From positions 9,050,795-9,114,794 of the forward strand of contig NC_050467.1 of the NCBI RefSeq assembly GCF_013373865.1: a DNA stretch of 64,000 nt, read 5' to 3'. Positions 43,387 to 56,205 of the stretch are shown here, piece after piece (positions within the stretch are counted from its first letter, which is position 1; each line of letters opens with the position of its first letter). Source of the DNA: Monomorium pharaonis. Its lineage: Eukaryota > Arthropoda > Insecta > Hymenoptera > Formicidae. The notes beneath the pieces are model-generated. The model had not been told where the DNA came from, did not search any database, and saw nothing but the letters and a program-made list of their open reading frames with translations. Position numbers and translations under genes: made by a program.

Positions 43387-44464
43387 TATTAATCATAAGT
43401 TTATTGTTAAAAGTCAAGTGCATATGATATAAAAAGACTGAAGAACCTTTTACATAGAATACTAACCATGTTTCTTGTTTGATGTTCTTTTTAAATAAGG
43501 AGTAATTCTTTCAGGCAAGCTTATTTCAATAGACGAATCTGTAAATATAACACATCCATAAGTAATTTCAATCATCGATATAATTCAAAATAGACAAAAA
43601 TGTGCATGAGTCACTTCAAATTAGATTACTCTTTTGTATAAATTAAACGATCCCAAGCTTCTGATTGAGCCTAGTTAGAACTCGATCGGTTTAGCCGTTT
43701 CTGAGATCCGATAATCTCGGGTGCTCGCAAGTCGCGTACTCGCGTAAAAGAGCACGGTCGGGCTCGCGCTGCGCTTTCACTTGGCGCGAGCCACTACCGT
43801 GTCTCTTGATATATAATACAATTTAAAAATAAAATAGGTTAAAAACTAAATAATTACAACGTATTAATAATAATATGTGATCTCTCTCTCTTCTCTAATA
43901 TAAAAATTTTGATATAAAAAATATTAAAAATGCAAACATGGAAAAAAAAAAAATATTTTTTTCAAGTAAATTGTAAATATTTTCCATTTACTCATCCATT
44001 ACTAATTCATTTTATTATACATTCCGTCAAAAAAGCGGTACAGTAGTAAAGCGGAAAAAATTCACAAAATTTTAAACGCTTATAAACGCAATAAATAATT
44101 ACGATACAAATGTGTTTAAAAACCGACAATAAAATATAAAGTCTACTTTAATAAACTTTAATGCTAATTAAGTGGCATGATTAATTTTTCAATGATCAAT
44201 AAGAGTAAGAACCCGCAAAATTGATAAATAAAGCACTTTTCAGAATTGCGCGAAGCAATTAATACAGTTTAATAGGAAAAAGTGTGTAAAAATTTAGAGT
44301 CTTTTCTTCAAAATGCATTTTAACAGAATTCGATACAATAATTTTTCATTAAGTAATATTAACTTGAAATTTTTTTATAAAAATAATGACAAAATAATGA
44401 CACTGTTTACAAATTCAAACCACCGCAATTTTGTTCAAGATAAACGTATTGATTATGAAATCAC

Positions 44465-44519
<55 letters not shown>

Positions 44520-44685
44520 GTTAGCATCTTAACGGTCAGCACCTCATAAAAAAACTTCAAAATTACTTGCATTCAGCACAGTTATAGTTCCTGATAAGTT
44601 TCAACAATAGTCCCGTCGAATTAACTATTATATTTTTTCTCTAAAAACGATAATGTCAGAAGTTAACATTAAGCGGCCTTGATTA
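43387..44685. other. AT-rich DNA with (GT)n tract, no gene
   Basis: The only structured parts are a partial MITE relative near 44290-44345 and a (GT)n microsatellite at 44468-44516. Confidence 0.5.
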
Positions 44686-44689
44686 CTCT

Positions 44690-45215
44690 GTTGTAAATAT
44701 TTAAATTTTCAGCATCTTTCTGTAGATTGATAGCGTTAAAATTCTTTTTCATAAAAAACATTTTCGTAATCTTCCTATTTGTTCTTTTCACAATGCAAAA
44801 TGGAAGGATATTGCCAATCGAAATCATGATTTTCTATCAACCCATGTATGCTAACTACAAAGTAGCCACTTTCATGGTTTCTTATATCGTTCAAGTGTTC
44901 TTTTATGCGCGTTTCCCAATGACGTTAATTTGCTCAATGAAGGAACCGTTACATGTGACATTTTATACTATATACCATCGATTCTCTTTAAACAATCCGT
45001 TTTATTTTTACCTTTTTAACGATACTGTCAAGCTTTTTTGAAAAAGTAAACAATGTGTTAAAACCAAATTTGTTTAAATGATGACTGATACCATCACTAA
45101 TGCTTTTGATGTACAGTAAAGATATGCACTTTTTAATGTCAAAACCCACATTTTTAGATGTCACATTATTAACTATAATTCCTCCAATCAGATTCATTCG
45201 TGTTCTCCGCATTTT
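44690..45215 (-). pseudogene. Decayed Penelope-like retroelement fragment
   Basis: The minus strand encodes ISDGISHHLNKFGFNTLF and SKKLDSIVKK, which align by eye with the segment before the GIY-YIG nuclease in the copy at 52657-53013. Further on, NHDFDWQYPSILHCEKN recalls the part after that nuclease, but with stops and frameshifts. Only the 3' coding part survives. Confidence 0.55.
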
Positions 45216-46457
45216 TAACAGTCGTTAGTTCCGCGAAACCGACGATTGTGGGATAATCGTACCCACCCCTAAAAAAAAGTGTTTTGGTATTTTAATCATA
45301 GAGCGCTAGCTCAGCTGGAAATGGCAAGACAAATCGTGCGCGGACACGAATGACCTTGGAGAGATACGTTAGTGTTTTGTGTAAATAAGTAAAAAAGAGT
45401 GATGCCAAAAACAGGCCTCTTTTGCCATCCTTGAATTCCGACTTGAATTTAATGCTAAACAATAATTATATATAAGACATTAATCCCCTAGAAGTTTCAG
45501 ATTGAGCTCACTCTTTATCTTCAAAATATGAGAGGTCAAAATTTGCATTCTCCAACGCTAACACAGGCACACAAAAAAAAGTGGTTTGTCTCTGGGATCC
45601 CACTAGTCAGTGTTTTTCTAATCGAAAAATGGTCTAAAAAACTTTGAAAATCGTAAAAATTCGCTGCACGCGGAAAATAGTGGATAATGGAGTTGTTCTT
45701 CCAAAAAACGGCTATGCTTTTGTTCAAATTTTATAAATAAGTGTCTTTTAAAGAAAAAAAACATGCAAGAATTTTTGGTAACTCAAAAATTTTTTTATAG
45801 GAAAGAAATTAAATCTACGGTATTTGTTTACACATTGTTCTGTGCCACGAAGATAGAATATGTTATAAATATTAATGCGGGAATGGGCAAAGAACAGAAC
45901 AATGTAAAGCAATACACAGCGTCGATTTAAATCTCTGCTTATACATTATAGATTTTCTACTTTAAATTATTTAATTGAAGAGCACGCTTGTACAACTCTT
46001 ATCTGCTTTAGCCAAAAGTATGTAATTTATGTCAACAATGTACACATCGTACTTTGGCGCATTTCTACCGAGGGCACCCCTACTGCAATGCAAGGAGGAA
46101 GAACAGTTTTCTATACCCCCCCTCCCTCCAGGGGCTTGGTCAGCGCGAGGCACCAAGCTTCTTTTACGCGAGACGTCGTTTGCGAAAATTTGTAGTTATC
46201 GGATTCTCAATAATGACTGAACCAATGGATTTCTCAATAGGCTTAATGGATAGCTCGCATCCGATTTATATAATAAAAGTGTTTTTAATTTTCCGCTACA
46301 TAACTTACGAGCAGAGATATCGCGATTAAAATTTTTCGCTCAAGAATAAATTTGATTAGGAAACGTCGTACTCGTTATTATCGTCGTCGCCCGGCTAAGT
46401 GATAGGATTTGTACTTTTACTTTTTTTGCCATCAGATGATTGTATGATGAGATGTTT
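45216..46457. other. Non-coding DNA with an A-box-like motif and a lone foldback end
   Basis: CTAGCTCAGCTGG at about 45307 looks like a pol III A box, but the B box is unclear. At about 45690-45790 lies a diverged copy of the foldback-element terminus found at 40283 and 41600. No gene is seen. Confidence 0.35.
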
Positions 46458-46855
46458 AAACCTTGTATCATATATATCTCGAGAACGGTTAGAGATATGA
46501 TTGTAAAATAAGCACCAGTAGGTTTATCAGGTCTTCGAATTAATTAATTAATTAATTAAACCTTGTATCATGTATATCTCGAGAACGGTTGGAGATACAA
46601 ACTTGGGATAAGCACCAGTATTATCAGATGGCTTCAAATTAATTAATTAATTAAACCTTGTAACGTGTATATCTCGAGAACGGTTGAAGATACAAACTTG
46701 GGATATGTACTAGTATTATCAGATGTCTTCGAATTAATTAAATAATTAATTAACTAATTAATTAAACCTTGTATTATGTATATCAAGAACGGTTGGGAAT
46801 ACAAACTTGGGATAAGTACTAGTATTATTAGATGTCTTCGAGTTAATTAATTAAG
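46458..46855. repeat. Tandem array of about 100-bp units
   Basis: Four diverged units begin AAACCTTGTA at about 46458, 46558, 46653 and 46765. Each contains TATATCTCGAGAACGGTT (the last slightly shortened) and ends in an ATTAATTAATT linker. Confidence 0.85.
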
Positions 46856-48232
46856 CCCCACAAAAATTACCTTTTTAAAAAAAGGTTAAAAAAGCGCCAA
46901 GTATATGCGCGCAAAAAAAACCCTCAAAAATGTATTTTTATACAAAACGTTCTCAAAAATGTATTCTTGTAAAAAAAACAAAAAATATATTTTCTTTATA
47001 AAAGTAATGATATGAAAAAAATGCGCCAACTATGAAAATGAATGTTCATAACAAATTAGAACATGTACAAATACTTATTTGTACAAATATTAATAATATT
47101 TATTGTTCCCCTTAGGGTTACAATTATACAGACCATTACAATTATACTATATCATTTTATACATTTGTTCTTTACAATTACATTTACACTGTACATATAC
47201 TATTACATCTACGCCATACTTTCGCTGTGCCCTGCAACGCAATACCTCTCCTTTCCTCTCTCATCCCTATTTCATATTTATACCATTCACATCGCTCGTC
47301 TATTCTCTTCCTATTATCTACTCGCTTGTCTATCGCCATCTCTTTATTAACATCTATGTCGCCATCGCCATGCCGCTCTGTGCCCTATCATTCCCTATTG
47401 TTTCCTATCTCTCCAGGACTTTCGTTTCCGTTTACATTTCTTTTTCTACTTTTCACTCACTCTTCACACTCGCATTCACTCTCCCTTCCCTCCTCCATCC
47501 TTTTCCTTCTCTCTCTTTCTACCTCTTTCATCCATCCCTCTCCTCCTCCATCGTCCGCTAATATCCTTCCCACCTCATATTGCCAACTTCCCTCTCCCCT
47601 CTCCCTCCAAGTTCTGCACCTCTCCCACATATGCTCCCATGTCTTCTCTTCCCCTTCGCATAATCTACATAATTTCTTTTCATCCTCTTCCTAGTATCTA
47701 CCTTCTCTCGTTTCATTTACCAACCTAAACCTAAACCTAGCTACTCTTTTCCATCTATTCCCCCCTCACCCCTTCTTCAAGTATTCCGGGATACCCTCTC
47801 CTTTTACCCATTAATAGTACTTACTAAATTTCCCGTTTCGTATTTTTTCCCACCTTTCCTCTTTTTGCATCCTACCTTCTTTTTCTTCCCAATTCATCGC
47901 CCCCCCCCCCTACCTCCTCCCTCGTCTCCTCCCAATCTCTTAGTGCTATTCCTCTATCTTCAAAGAATCTCTTTCTCTCCATCTCCCACTCTGATAGTCC
48001 TTTCTCCTTTAGTGCCCTTTCCCTTATTTCTCCTAAACATCTCCTAGCCAAAACGCTACCTCCTCCTTCTAATACTCTCTCCTCATACCTACATGTCCTT
48101 TTTCCCGCCTCCCTTCTCATTTTTTTCTGTCTGAAGTTCCTCTCTTATCAAATATCCCGGTGTTCTTCCCTCCATTCTTAACACCCATCTCAGATATCTT
48201 TCCTGTAGCCTTTCTAGATTCTCCCTCTCTTT

Positions 48233-50616
48233 CTACTCCCAAATCTCTACCCCGTAGCTCGCTACCGTCCCTACGAACCTGTCAAACAGCCAAATTCTCT
48301 TTTTCCAATCCCTACCAAACCTCCTTTTTCCTATCCCCCATACCTGTCCCATTACCCTCGCCGCTTTCTCTACTCTATCCTTAATTTGCGCCTCTTGTCC
48401 TCCGTTTCTTTTAAATTTGTATCCTAGATAGATGCATTCTTTTACCTCCTCCGTTTTCTTACCTTTCCAGTACCAGTTCGCTTTGCAATCCTTACCCCCT
48501 CCTTTCCTGAATCTCATTATCTTTGATTTCTCTGCATTTAACTCTAACCTTTTTTCTCCAAGTATCCCTCAAATCTACCTATCATACTTCTCATGCTTCC
48601 TTCATCCTCTGCTAACATTACTATGTCGTCTGCATACATCAGCGCGTAAATCTTCTCTTCCCCTAGCCTCACTTTTCTTAGTTCTTCCTTTAAATCTGCT
48701 ATCAATATGTTAAACAGCGTGGGGCTTAGTGGGCATCCTTGCCTCAGTTCTCTCGCCGTCCAGAAACTTTCACTCAGATTACTTCCTATTCTCACTCTAC
48801 TTTTTGTTTCCCTTAGTATCTCCTCTCTCCTTTCCACTAGTCCCTTCCTTATCTCCCTTTCTTTCATTGCCTTTATCACTTCCCTCCTATCCACCGAATC
48901 AAAAGCTGCCCTCAGATCTACAAAAAATGCTATTAGCTTTCCTCCTTATCTGCTTATTTCCCTGTTTACCAAATAATTTAGCACGTAAATATTGTCTATT
49001 GTTCCCATTCCCTTCCTAAAACCTGTCTGATTTGGTGGTATCATTCCTTCCCCTTCTATTTCCTCTCTCATCCTATCTGCTAATATTGTCGCGTATATTT
49101 TGTACAAAGAAGGCATTATCGTTATACCCCTATAATCTCCCGCTTTATCTCCTTGCCCCTTTTTTAGTACCGGTACTACCACCCCTTCCTTCCATTCCTC
49201 CGGCCATCCTTCCCCTTCCCAGACCATGTTACATACGACAGTAACGGACAAACAGGTATGGCAGGTAGTGAACAAGAATAAAAAGAGAAAAAAGGAGATA
49301 AATTTGGGGATAGAGATAGAGGAATGGAAAGGATATTTTAGGGGATTATTAGGGGGTATAGAAAAAAAGTTAAATGGGAAGAGAGAAAAGAGATTAGGAA
49401 AAGAATCAAAAATAGACAGGATAGAAATAGAGTTATCAGAAGGAAAAGAGATTAAAGAATGGATGTGTCCTCCGTATTTCCACACTTCATTTGAAATCCC
49501 GTCTATCCCCATCGCTTTATCTTCCTTTAGTTTTCTGATAACTATTTCTATCCTGTCTATTTCCGTTACCGCATCTTCGACTTCCCTTTCCCATTTTTCG
49601 TTCTCTTCTGCTTTTTTCTTATTACATAGCTCCTTATATTCTCTTCTCCCCTTCGTGTATAATTCTCCTCCTATTTTACCCCTTTTCCACTCTCTTAACC
49701 TCCTTCTTACTTCTTCCTTTTTTGTCGCGCACTCCGTGTCCCACCACCCTTTCCTCCGCACTTTTTCTCCCCTTCTCTCCTCTACTGATTCCTTCAAGAT
49801 ATTCCTAATCTTTTTCTCTACCTCGTTCACCGTCCTTTGAATATCCTCCCCTCCCCATTCCATGTCCCTTAACCCTTGCCTGAATCTTTCCGTTCCCATC
49901 TCATCCCATATCCCCCTATTCCATCCACCTAATCTAGCCTTCCCTTTTCTATCCTTAACTTCCTTACCCTTTAGCCATACTACCACTGGATGGTGATCCA
50001 AATCTATTTTTTCACCTATCTCTAATTTTGTCACCTCCTCCACTATCTCTTTATCTCCTAACGCGTAATCTATTACCGATTCCCCTCTTGCTTCTGTGTA
50101 CGTCCATTCCCCTTCCTCATCCTCTTCTATACTCCCATTCATAATAAACCATCCTCTTTCCTTTATAAATTCTAACAATATCTCCCATTCTTTATTTATT
50201 TTACTATCCTTCGACCTCCTGCTATCCCACATTTCCCGCTCCTCTCCCCATTTCTATCTCCCTCCTTCTCCTCCTATTCTAGCATTAAAGTCTCCCCCTA
50301 TTACCGTCCTTACCCCTTCTTCTCTTTCATCCATCCACCCCTTAATTACTTCCAGCTTCTTTTTTATGTCCTCATTAATATAAACCCCCACTATTCTCAG
50401 AACCTCTTTACCCCACCTGACATTCCTTCTTATAATCCCTTCTCCTTCATCTACCTTATCTCCCTCCTTTCCCTTTATTATCAATTCCCTCCTGACTCCC
50501 ATAATTATCCGCCCCTTAGCTCTCCCCTTTTTACGTTCCCTGCTTGCCTCCTGTATGCTCCATTCATGACTCTTTGAATATTTCTTCTTTATCTCTCCCC
50601 AGTTCTTTTTCTCCAC
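48233..50616 (-). pseudogene. LINE ORF2, endonuclease and reverse transcriptase, disrupted
   Basis: The endonuclease part reads VIGGDFNARIGGEGGR (near 50260) and, in another frame, GESVIDYALGD and LDHHPVVVWLKG (near 50000). The reverse transcriptase shows VVVPVLKKGQGDKAGDYRGI (near 49150), GFRKGMGTIDNIYVLNYLV, RQGCPLSPTLFNILIADL and the catalytic YADDIVMLAE (near 48620), then KIMRFRKGGGKD and ECIYLGYKF. A segment of about 49234-49466 is inverted relative to the rest, and several frameshifts occur. Not functional as it stands. Confidence 0.82.
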
Positions 50617-51149
50617 CTATGTTTCTATCAATACCATAACATCCCACTTCTCTAAACCTTTCCAAAAATCATAATCTTTATTCTTTAATCCTGCTACATT
50701 CTAAAATACCACGCTTATATCATTCCTAGTTTTGCATTCCTTCCTCTCTCCCCTCTCCCCACCTCTCCACCCTCTCCCCTCCCCTTCCCCAACTTCTTCT
50801 ACTTACACTCCTCCCCTTACTCCGCTCGTCCTACTTCTATCTCCATTTCCTCTATTTCTATTCGCTTTTCTTTCTCTCCCTCTCTATTCCATCTCCTCCC
50901 TTCTCCATCCCTTAGTTCTCCACTTCTCTCGTCCCATACCCATCATATCCTGTCTATCTATAGCTTTCCCTGTCCTACTCTCACTTTTTTAACTGTAATT
51001 TCTAATTCTCTTGCTATTCTCCTTATCTTCCACCTAACTCTTTTCTCCTCCCACGTAAGATCATTATGTAACCATATTTCCTCTCCCTTCAATTTCCACT
51101 TATTCCATTACTTTCCTTTTCTTCTCTTCGCTACCTACTTTAACTACTA

Positions 51150-51846
51150 TCATTCCTCCTTTATCTGCCCTTCCTGCTTCTGTCTTACTTCCTCAACTTT
51201 AACTTCTACACGTATTCTCTTCATTACTCCCTCTATCTCTTCTTTTCTGTTTTCTCCCCCCTCCCTTAATCCCTTAATCACTATGTTCCTTCTCTTTTCT
51301 CCTCTCTCCCTCATCACATATCTTCTTTCTAGATTCCATACCCTCTCTTCCCATTCTCCCCTCCCTTCTACACCTCTATTCATCATCTCTCTCCCCCCTC
51401 CCCCTCTCCCCTCCTTCCCTCCTACCGCCTCCATTCCACTCCTCCTTAATCCCACTATTTCTCGTTCCAGTCTTTTTATCTTAACACCCATTTCTTCCCT
51501 TTCCTTCTTCCATTCTTCTTCTCTTTTCCTAAACTCCTCTTTCATTTTTTCTAACTCTACTCTAACCATTTTTTTCTGCTCTCTTGCTACTTCTCTAATT
51601 TCTTTACTTACATTTTTTAATCTTTCTCCTAATTCTCTCCTCATCTCATTTATCATTATCTCCCAGTTTTCTTCCTTCCCCTCCGGTAATCTCGCCATTT
51701 TCCCATTCCTTTTGAAAATATCCACTAACCCCGCTTCTTTCTCTAACACCTCTCCTAATAGCTCTCTTTCTCTTCGCACGCTCCTCTATACTATCTCCTA
51801 TGTTGTCGCACCTCACTCTATTCGGGCTGCCCCCACCGTCGCTCAT
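51150..51846 (-). pseudogene. LINE ORF1, coiled-coil protein, frameshifted near its start
   Basis: The likely start, MSDGGGSPNRVRC, lies at 51846 in one frame, and the rest continues in another from about 51785. A long charged coiled coil (MRRELGERLKNVSKEI through REEMGVKIKRLEREIVGL) is followed by a Gly/Glu-rich linker and RRNIVIKGLREG, which looks like the start of an RNA-recognition fold, as in many LINE ORF1 proteins. Confidence 0.6.
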
Positions 51847-52310
51847 CTCAATCTTGCCTACTTTATGCCTGTTCTCTACCTTCCCGCTTGCCGCCTCTCT
51901 ATTCCACTGTACACTCCCTGCCCCTTCTCGATTCCCGCTCGCCTAAATGTCTCTCTCTCCCTCCCTATAATCTAATCTCTATTTCTGCTTACACTATTCT
52001 CACTTCCCTTCCCCTTATTCCTAAATTCTTTTCACTCCCTTCAATCACAGCCCTTCACTAGCTATCCCTACTTATTCTCCCGTACTTACTTTCTCTTCTT
52101 TCACTCAAAATCACACTCACATAGTATCTTTCACTCTTACAATATCTTAACTTATCTCTTATCCGACCGGAAATGGAAGTCCATTTGTACAAATATTACA
52201 AATAAATATTTTAATACAAATAAATATTTTACTACAAAAACTTGGCGCCGCTCACCCGAATAATTTACTAGCTCTTTCTTCTTCTTTTGTGCGTGTATCT
52301 AAATCTATGC

Positions 52311-52352
<42 letters not shown>
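52311..52352. repeat. (GT)n microsatellite
   Basis: About 20 GT dinucleotides within the dispersed repeat, at the same place as the CA/CG tract of the 4866 copy. Confidence 0.9.
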
Positions 52353-52354
<2 letters not shown>

Positions 52355-52619
52355 AGTATATAACTTCATTTATTAAAAAAGCAATTTTTAATATCTCAAT
52401 CTCTTATGCGTGCATGCGTACATTCTCTCTCTCTTTCTCTCTCTCTCTCACGTGCGTGTATAATGTTAAACGTATATAACGCTATTACGATTTTAATTGC
52501 AAAAAATTGTAATTTTAAATTATTATTTCAGTCTATAAGATAAATTGTAAAAAAGCGATTTTGTATTAAAGCAAATTATTCGGTTTAGCGGCGCCAAGAT
52601 TTTAGATTGTTTTTCATGA

Positions 52620-53220
52620 AATTAATAACAGACTTAAGAAACATTTCAATAATCAAGTGGAACTCACAGATTCTCAAAATAATCAAGCTAAAACTGAAAG
52701 TCAGCGCATAAAGAAAAAATATTTTGTGTTACCTTATATTAGGCACATATCTGAAACAGCCTCATCTTTTGTCAATAAAGATTTGTTCATGGTTGGCTTT
52801 CGTTGCCTCAACAAATTAGACATGCTTATTAAGGTGCAGAAGAATGTAACCGACATAAATCTAAAAAATATTCTCTACAAAATATGCTGTAAAAATTGTA
52901 ACGCGTCGTATGTAGGACAGACAAAGAGACATTTAAGTACCAGAATTAAAGAACATGCAAATAATTTTAAGTTGGAATCGTCGAGACACTCCGTGATAAC
53001 AAACACATGTTAAAAAATAACCACGTGTTTGATTAGAATAACGTCAAGATATTAGATTCTGAATCAAGATACCAAAAAAGGTTGATTTCAGAAATGATCC
53101 ATATTAAGGAGCAAGTTAATGGCATCAATTTACAGAAGAACACGGGGTGCCTTGACAATTCTTATTATTGTTTATTTGACATTTTGTCGAAAATGACTAA
53201 CGAAAAATAAGTCTTGCTAA
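52620..53220 (+). pseudogene. Penelope-like element C-terminal region with GIY-YIG nuclease
   Basis: The frame 52657-53013 encodes FVLPYIRHISETASSFVNK, the segment that follows the reverse transcriptase in Penelope-like elements, then ILYKICCKNCNASYVGQTKR and HLSTRIKEHANNF, a GIY-YIG endonuclease start with its CxxC pair. The frame ends early; a further matching piece (EMIHIKEQ, then LQKNTGCLDNS) lies in another frame to about 53190. The reverse transcriptase is missing, so this is a 5'-truncated copy. It interrupts a copy of the dispersed repeat. Confidence 0.8.
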
Positions 53221-53800
53221 TTCTGCCTCTGACTACCGAACGTTACACTAGTCTTTAGCGCTTTGTCGAATACCCTGTGTATTGTTGCTCGTTTTAATAT
53301 TGTGTTCCTAAGATCTGTGATCAACATATATAAGTTTACAGTTTTTTACAATACGCATATCAGTTTATGTTATTCATAACACATATTCCATCGTTTTTGA
53401 TCTTTTAGATTTATTTTAATATGAAAACCGATTTGCGAAAAAATTTCATTATTTTTCATTTTATTATTCATTTAATTATATTATTTATTGGTTCACGTTT
53501 TTATTTATTATGACATATTTAATACAAAATGCGCTGTTTTATGGTCACCTGTTTTAACTGTTTAATTATATTTTCATATCCATTATTTCATTTATGTTTA
53601 AGTTCACACATATTGGTAATTTATTATGACTGAAGAAGACTAAGTATAGTCGAAACGTATTAAACATTTTCCAACACAGTGTTATTAGTCGCGTTTATAA
53701 TTATATGTTTATTTAATAAATTATAACGTATTAGGGAAATTTTGTCTTGGCTCAATATATTGACCTGTTTATTGTATTATTTTTGCTTAGCACTAACGAG
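53221..53800 (+). mobile_element. Penelope-like element 3' region
   Basis: AT-rich non-coding tail after the GIY-YIG part. The same sequence in inverted orientation lies at 29525-30112 inside the piggyBac-type element. It contains the hammerhead-like core at 53630. Confidence 0.7.
53630..53656 (+). ncRNA. Hammerhead ribozyme-like core of a Penelope-like element
   Basis: CTGAAGA (53630-53636), a perfect GACTA/TAGTC stem with loop AGTA, and GAAAC (53652-53656) give all conserved core boxes in order. Hammerheads in Penelope-like elements are established knowledge. The cleavage strand and helices I and III were not resolved by eye. Confidence 0.65.
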
Positions 53801-53809
53801 CCCTTTATA

Positions 53810-54500
53810 ATTGTTTGAAATATTTATTTGTATTAAAATATTTATTTGTAATATTTCTGATTTGTATTAAAATACTTATTTGCCAGCTCAATATTATCCT
53901 CATTATTTCTTGTTGATATGCTTGCTGACAATTGTTTTTTACAAGAGCGCAGCAGCCTCGTATCGGCGCACAGCAGCCAATAATTTAATATAAAAAGCTG
54001 ATATTTATAGTTTAATTTTATATTTAAGATCTTAAGTTCATCGTTAAATACTTCGTTCTTAATAAAATTGTATTTAAAGATAAACTTAAGATAATCTTAA
54101 GCCATATCAGACTAAAAATTGAGATTGAGATTAAATTGAAATTTGACCAATTAAAACAAAGTTAAAGAATATTGGTTTTGTACCTGATTGTTTACATTTC
54201 AATTCAATTCCAATATCAATCTCTAGTCTCATATGGGCTTAATAAAAAACCAAACTATGAATGCCAGCCGAGGAACAATAATAAAAAAGTAGATGTTCTA
54301 GTTAAACCATCGTATAAACATCCACTTTTATAGTTGGCGTATTTTCTTCATATCATTTCCTTTGTAGAGAGGACATCTTTTTTGAAAAAGATAATTTTGT
54401 TAAAATTTCACACATTTATAGTGCCAAATTAAAATTATTTTGTATTTGTAACAAAACAATTCTTTTAAAAAGATTATTTTGTTATTTGTACAGACATTTT
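53810..54500. repeat. Further pieces of the dispersed repeat
   Basis: ATTTATTTGTATTAAAATAT words at 53817-53885, and at 54295-54440 the tail containing AAACATCCACTTTTATAG, matching the 5225-5365 end of the first copy. No gene lies between them. Confidence 0.55.
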
Positions 54501-54641
54501 AGGCGATTTTTGGCAATCGTTTGGTACATGTACCAAAGCGTACCAAACTATACCAGAACCAATAAGATATAAGTAAACTTATCTTGTTAGTTCTGATACA
54601 GTTTGATGATACATGTAGCAAACAATTGCCAAAAATCGCCT
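54501..54641. mobile_element. Palindromic MITE
   Basis: Starts AGGCGATTTTTGGCAATCG and ends with a near complement; total about 140 bp. Confidence 0.75.
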
Positions 54642-55263
54642 TTTGTAATGTCAAACCTAAATTGTTTTGTACAAAAATACAATTTTTGAAGACGTTCCTC
54701 GCGTGCGTATACTTAGCGCTTCTTTGTACCTTTTTTTAAAAAGATTAATATATATAAAAGTAAATATTACCAAATATAAAAATTTTATTTATTAAAAATT
54801 TGGTTGTTTTTTTATTTGCAAGGAGTTCCGTTGCAAGGAGTTCTTCCTTCCTAAATCCGCTCTTGCTTGTGCACTTTCAACGCACTTGTAAGAAAAAAAT
54901 ATTTTAATCTAAACAAAACTTTATTAAATATTAATTTAAACTATCAAAATTTTAATAACAGAACTACTAAACTTGAAGCAAGTAAAAAAATCATTTACGA
55001 CTCGAAATTTAATTAACATATTTAAAAAATCAATATTACTTTTTTGACCACTATGTAACTGTCCAGACGAACCAAGTAACTGTGGAATTCTCACTGGTTG
55101 AGATAACGGCTTCCATACTGAAATCAAAGTTACCATACTCATTAGATATAAGCTATATAAAGAAATTAACTTTACTGTTTCATAAGTGTTATGAATATTA
55201 TGTACTTATTAAATAGGAAAAAAAAACAAAAACAGAAATAGGAACATTTAGTGAGTACGTGCA

Positions 55264-55325
<62 letters not shown>

Positions 55326-56205
55326 CGCGCGCGTGCGTGAGTGCATGAATAAAGCAATAATAATATAAATATTTTATTGTTTATTTAATTTGTTTTAACA
55401 TTTCATTTATTTTATATTTATTTATTCATTTTCCAGAACATAATGTCCCACTTAAAAAAAAAACTTTCAAATATCAATATTTTGACATGTTCTTTGGCTA
55501 AAGTTCTTCAAGAGAGTGCCGACTATTAATAAAAAATTAAAAACATGTCAGTTAATAAGTATTTGTTTAAAAAATGGGTGAATTTTTAGAGAAATTAAAA
55601 TTTTTGAAAAAAAGTTGAAACCAACAAGTTCTAATGTAAAATAAATTTAGGCAAGTTAATTTCCAGGGATTTAAGATCGCTGATTACAAACTGGCATTAG
55701 ATTTGGGAAATGTAAAATGGCGGATTGAATATGGCCAACTATAAAGGGTAAAACTTTGAAAATTGATACTTTTTAAGTAAAAATATTCAATTGTTTTTGA
55801 GGCCGTTAATTACAAATCTAGTATCAGATTAGTAGAATTTAAAATAAGGGAGTCAAATATGGCCGTCAGCAAACGGAAAAGAGACAAAAGTATAGATTTA
55901 TATAATTGTATAGTCACTGTCAGATATTAGTGTATCAATATCTTTGTCAAATCTTCAGTTTGATCTTATATTCGTAATAAGCGACTCAAAAAACCCATAT
56001 AATCATGCTTATCTCATGTGTATTAGGTCATTTCCCGCGAGCATAAAAGAGTTAATATTAAATAAATGTAGACCTGTGCACATTTAGTAATACATTTATC
56101 TAAAAATGGTATAAATGTGCTATAAAAGTAGTTCAGAATATTTTCGTTATAAAATCACACTTTTATGCAATCCCTGACAGTCCGTGTTTAAAAGTATCAA
56201 TAAGA
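54642..56205. other. AT-rich DNA without a gene; GC/GT tract
   Basis: A CG-(GT)n-CG purine/pyrimidine tract lies at 55263-55337. AAATGGCGGATTGAATATGG near 55718 belongs to a word family (ATGGCGGATCCAATAT) that recurs at about 58768, 58950 (inverted), 59282 and 62872 (inverted). Confidence 0.5.

Larger units (their letters stand above)
47093..52182 (-). mobile_element. Antisense non-LTR retrotransposon (LINE) with target duplication
   Basis: A 16-bp direct repeat, ATTTGTACAAATATTA, at 47077-47092 and 52183-52198 brackets the element, which interrupts a copy of the dispersed repeat seen at 4866. Read from right to left it has ORF1, an APE-type endonuclease and a reverse transcriptase, then a C-rich (plus strand) 3' region. 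Frames are broken in several places and an internal block is inverted. The clade is not certain; an R1/I/jockey-like group is plausible. The many Ser/Pro/Leu plus-strand frames are shadows. Confidence 0.88.

Noticed and set aside
45298..45375. tRNA gene
   Set aside because: Only the A box (TAGCTCAGCTGG) is convincing; the B box and acceptor stem are not.
46458..46855. CRISPR-like array
   Set aside because: The units are diverged along their whole length, there is no constant repeat with unique spacers, no cas genes, and the DNA is eukaryotic.
47100..52000. Many plus-strand open frames rich in Ser, Pro, Leu and Phe
   Set aside because: They are the complement of purine-rich LINE coding sequence on the minus strand, which has the real endonuclease and reverse transcriptase motifs.
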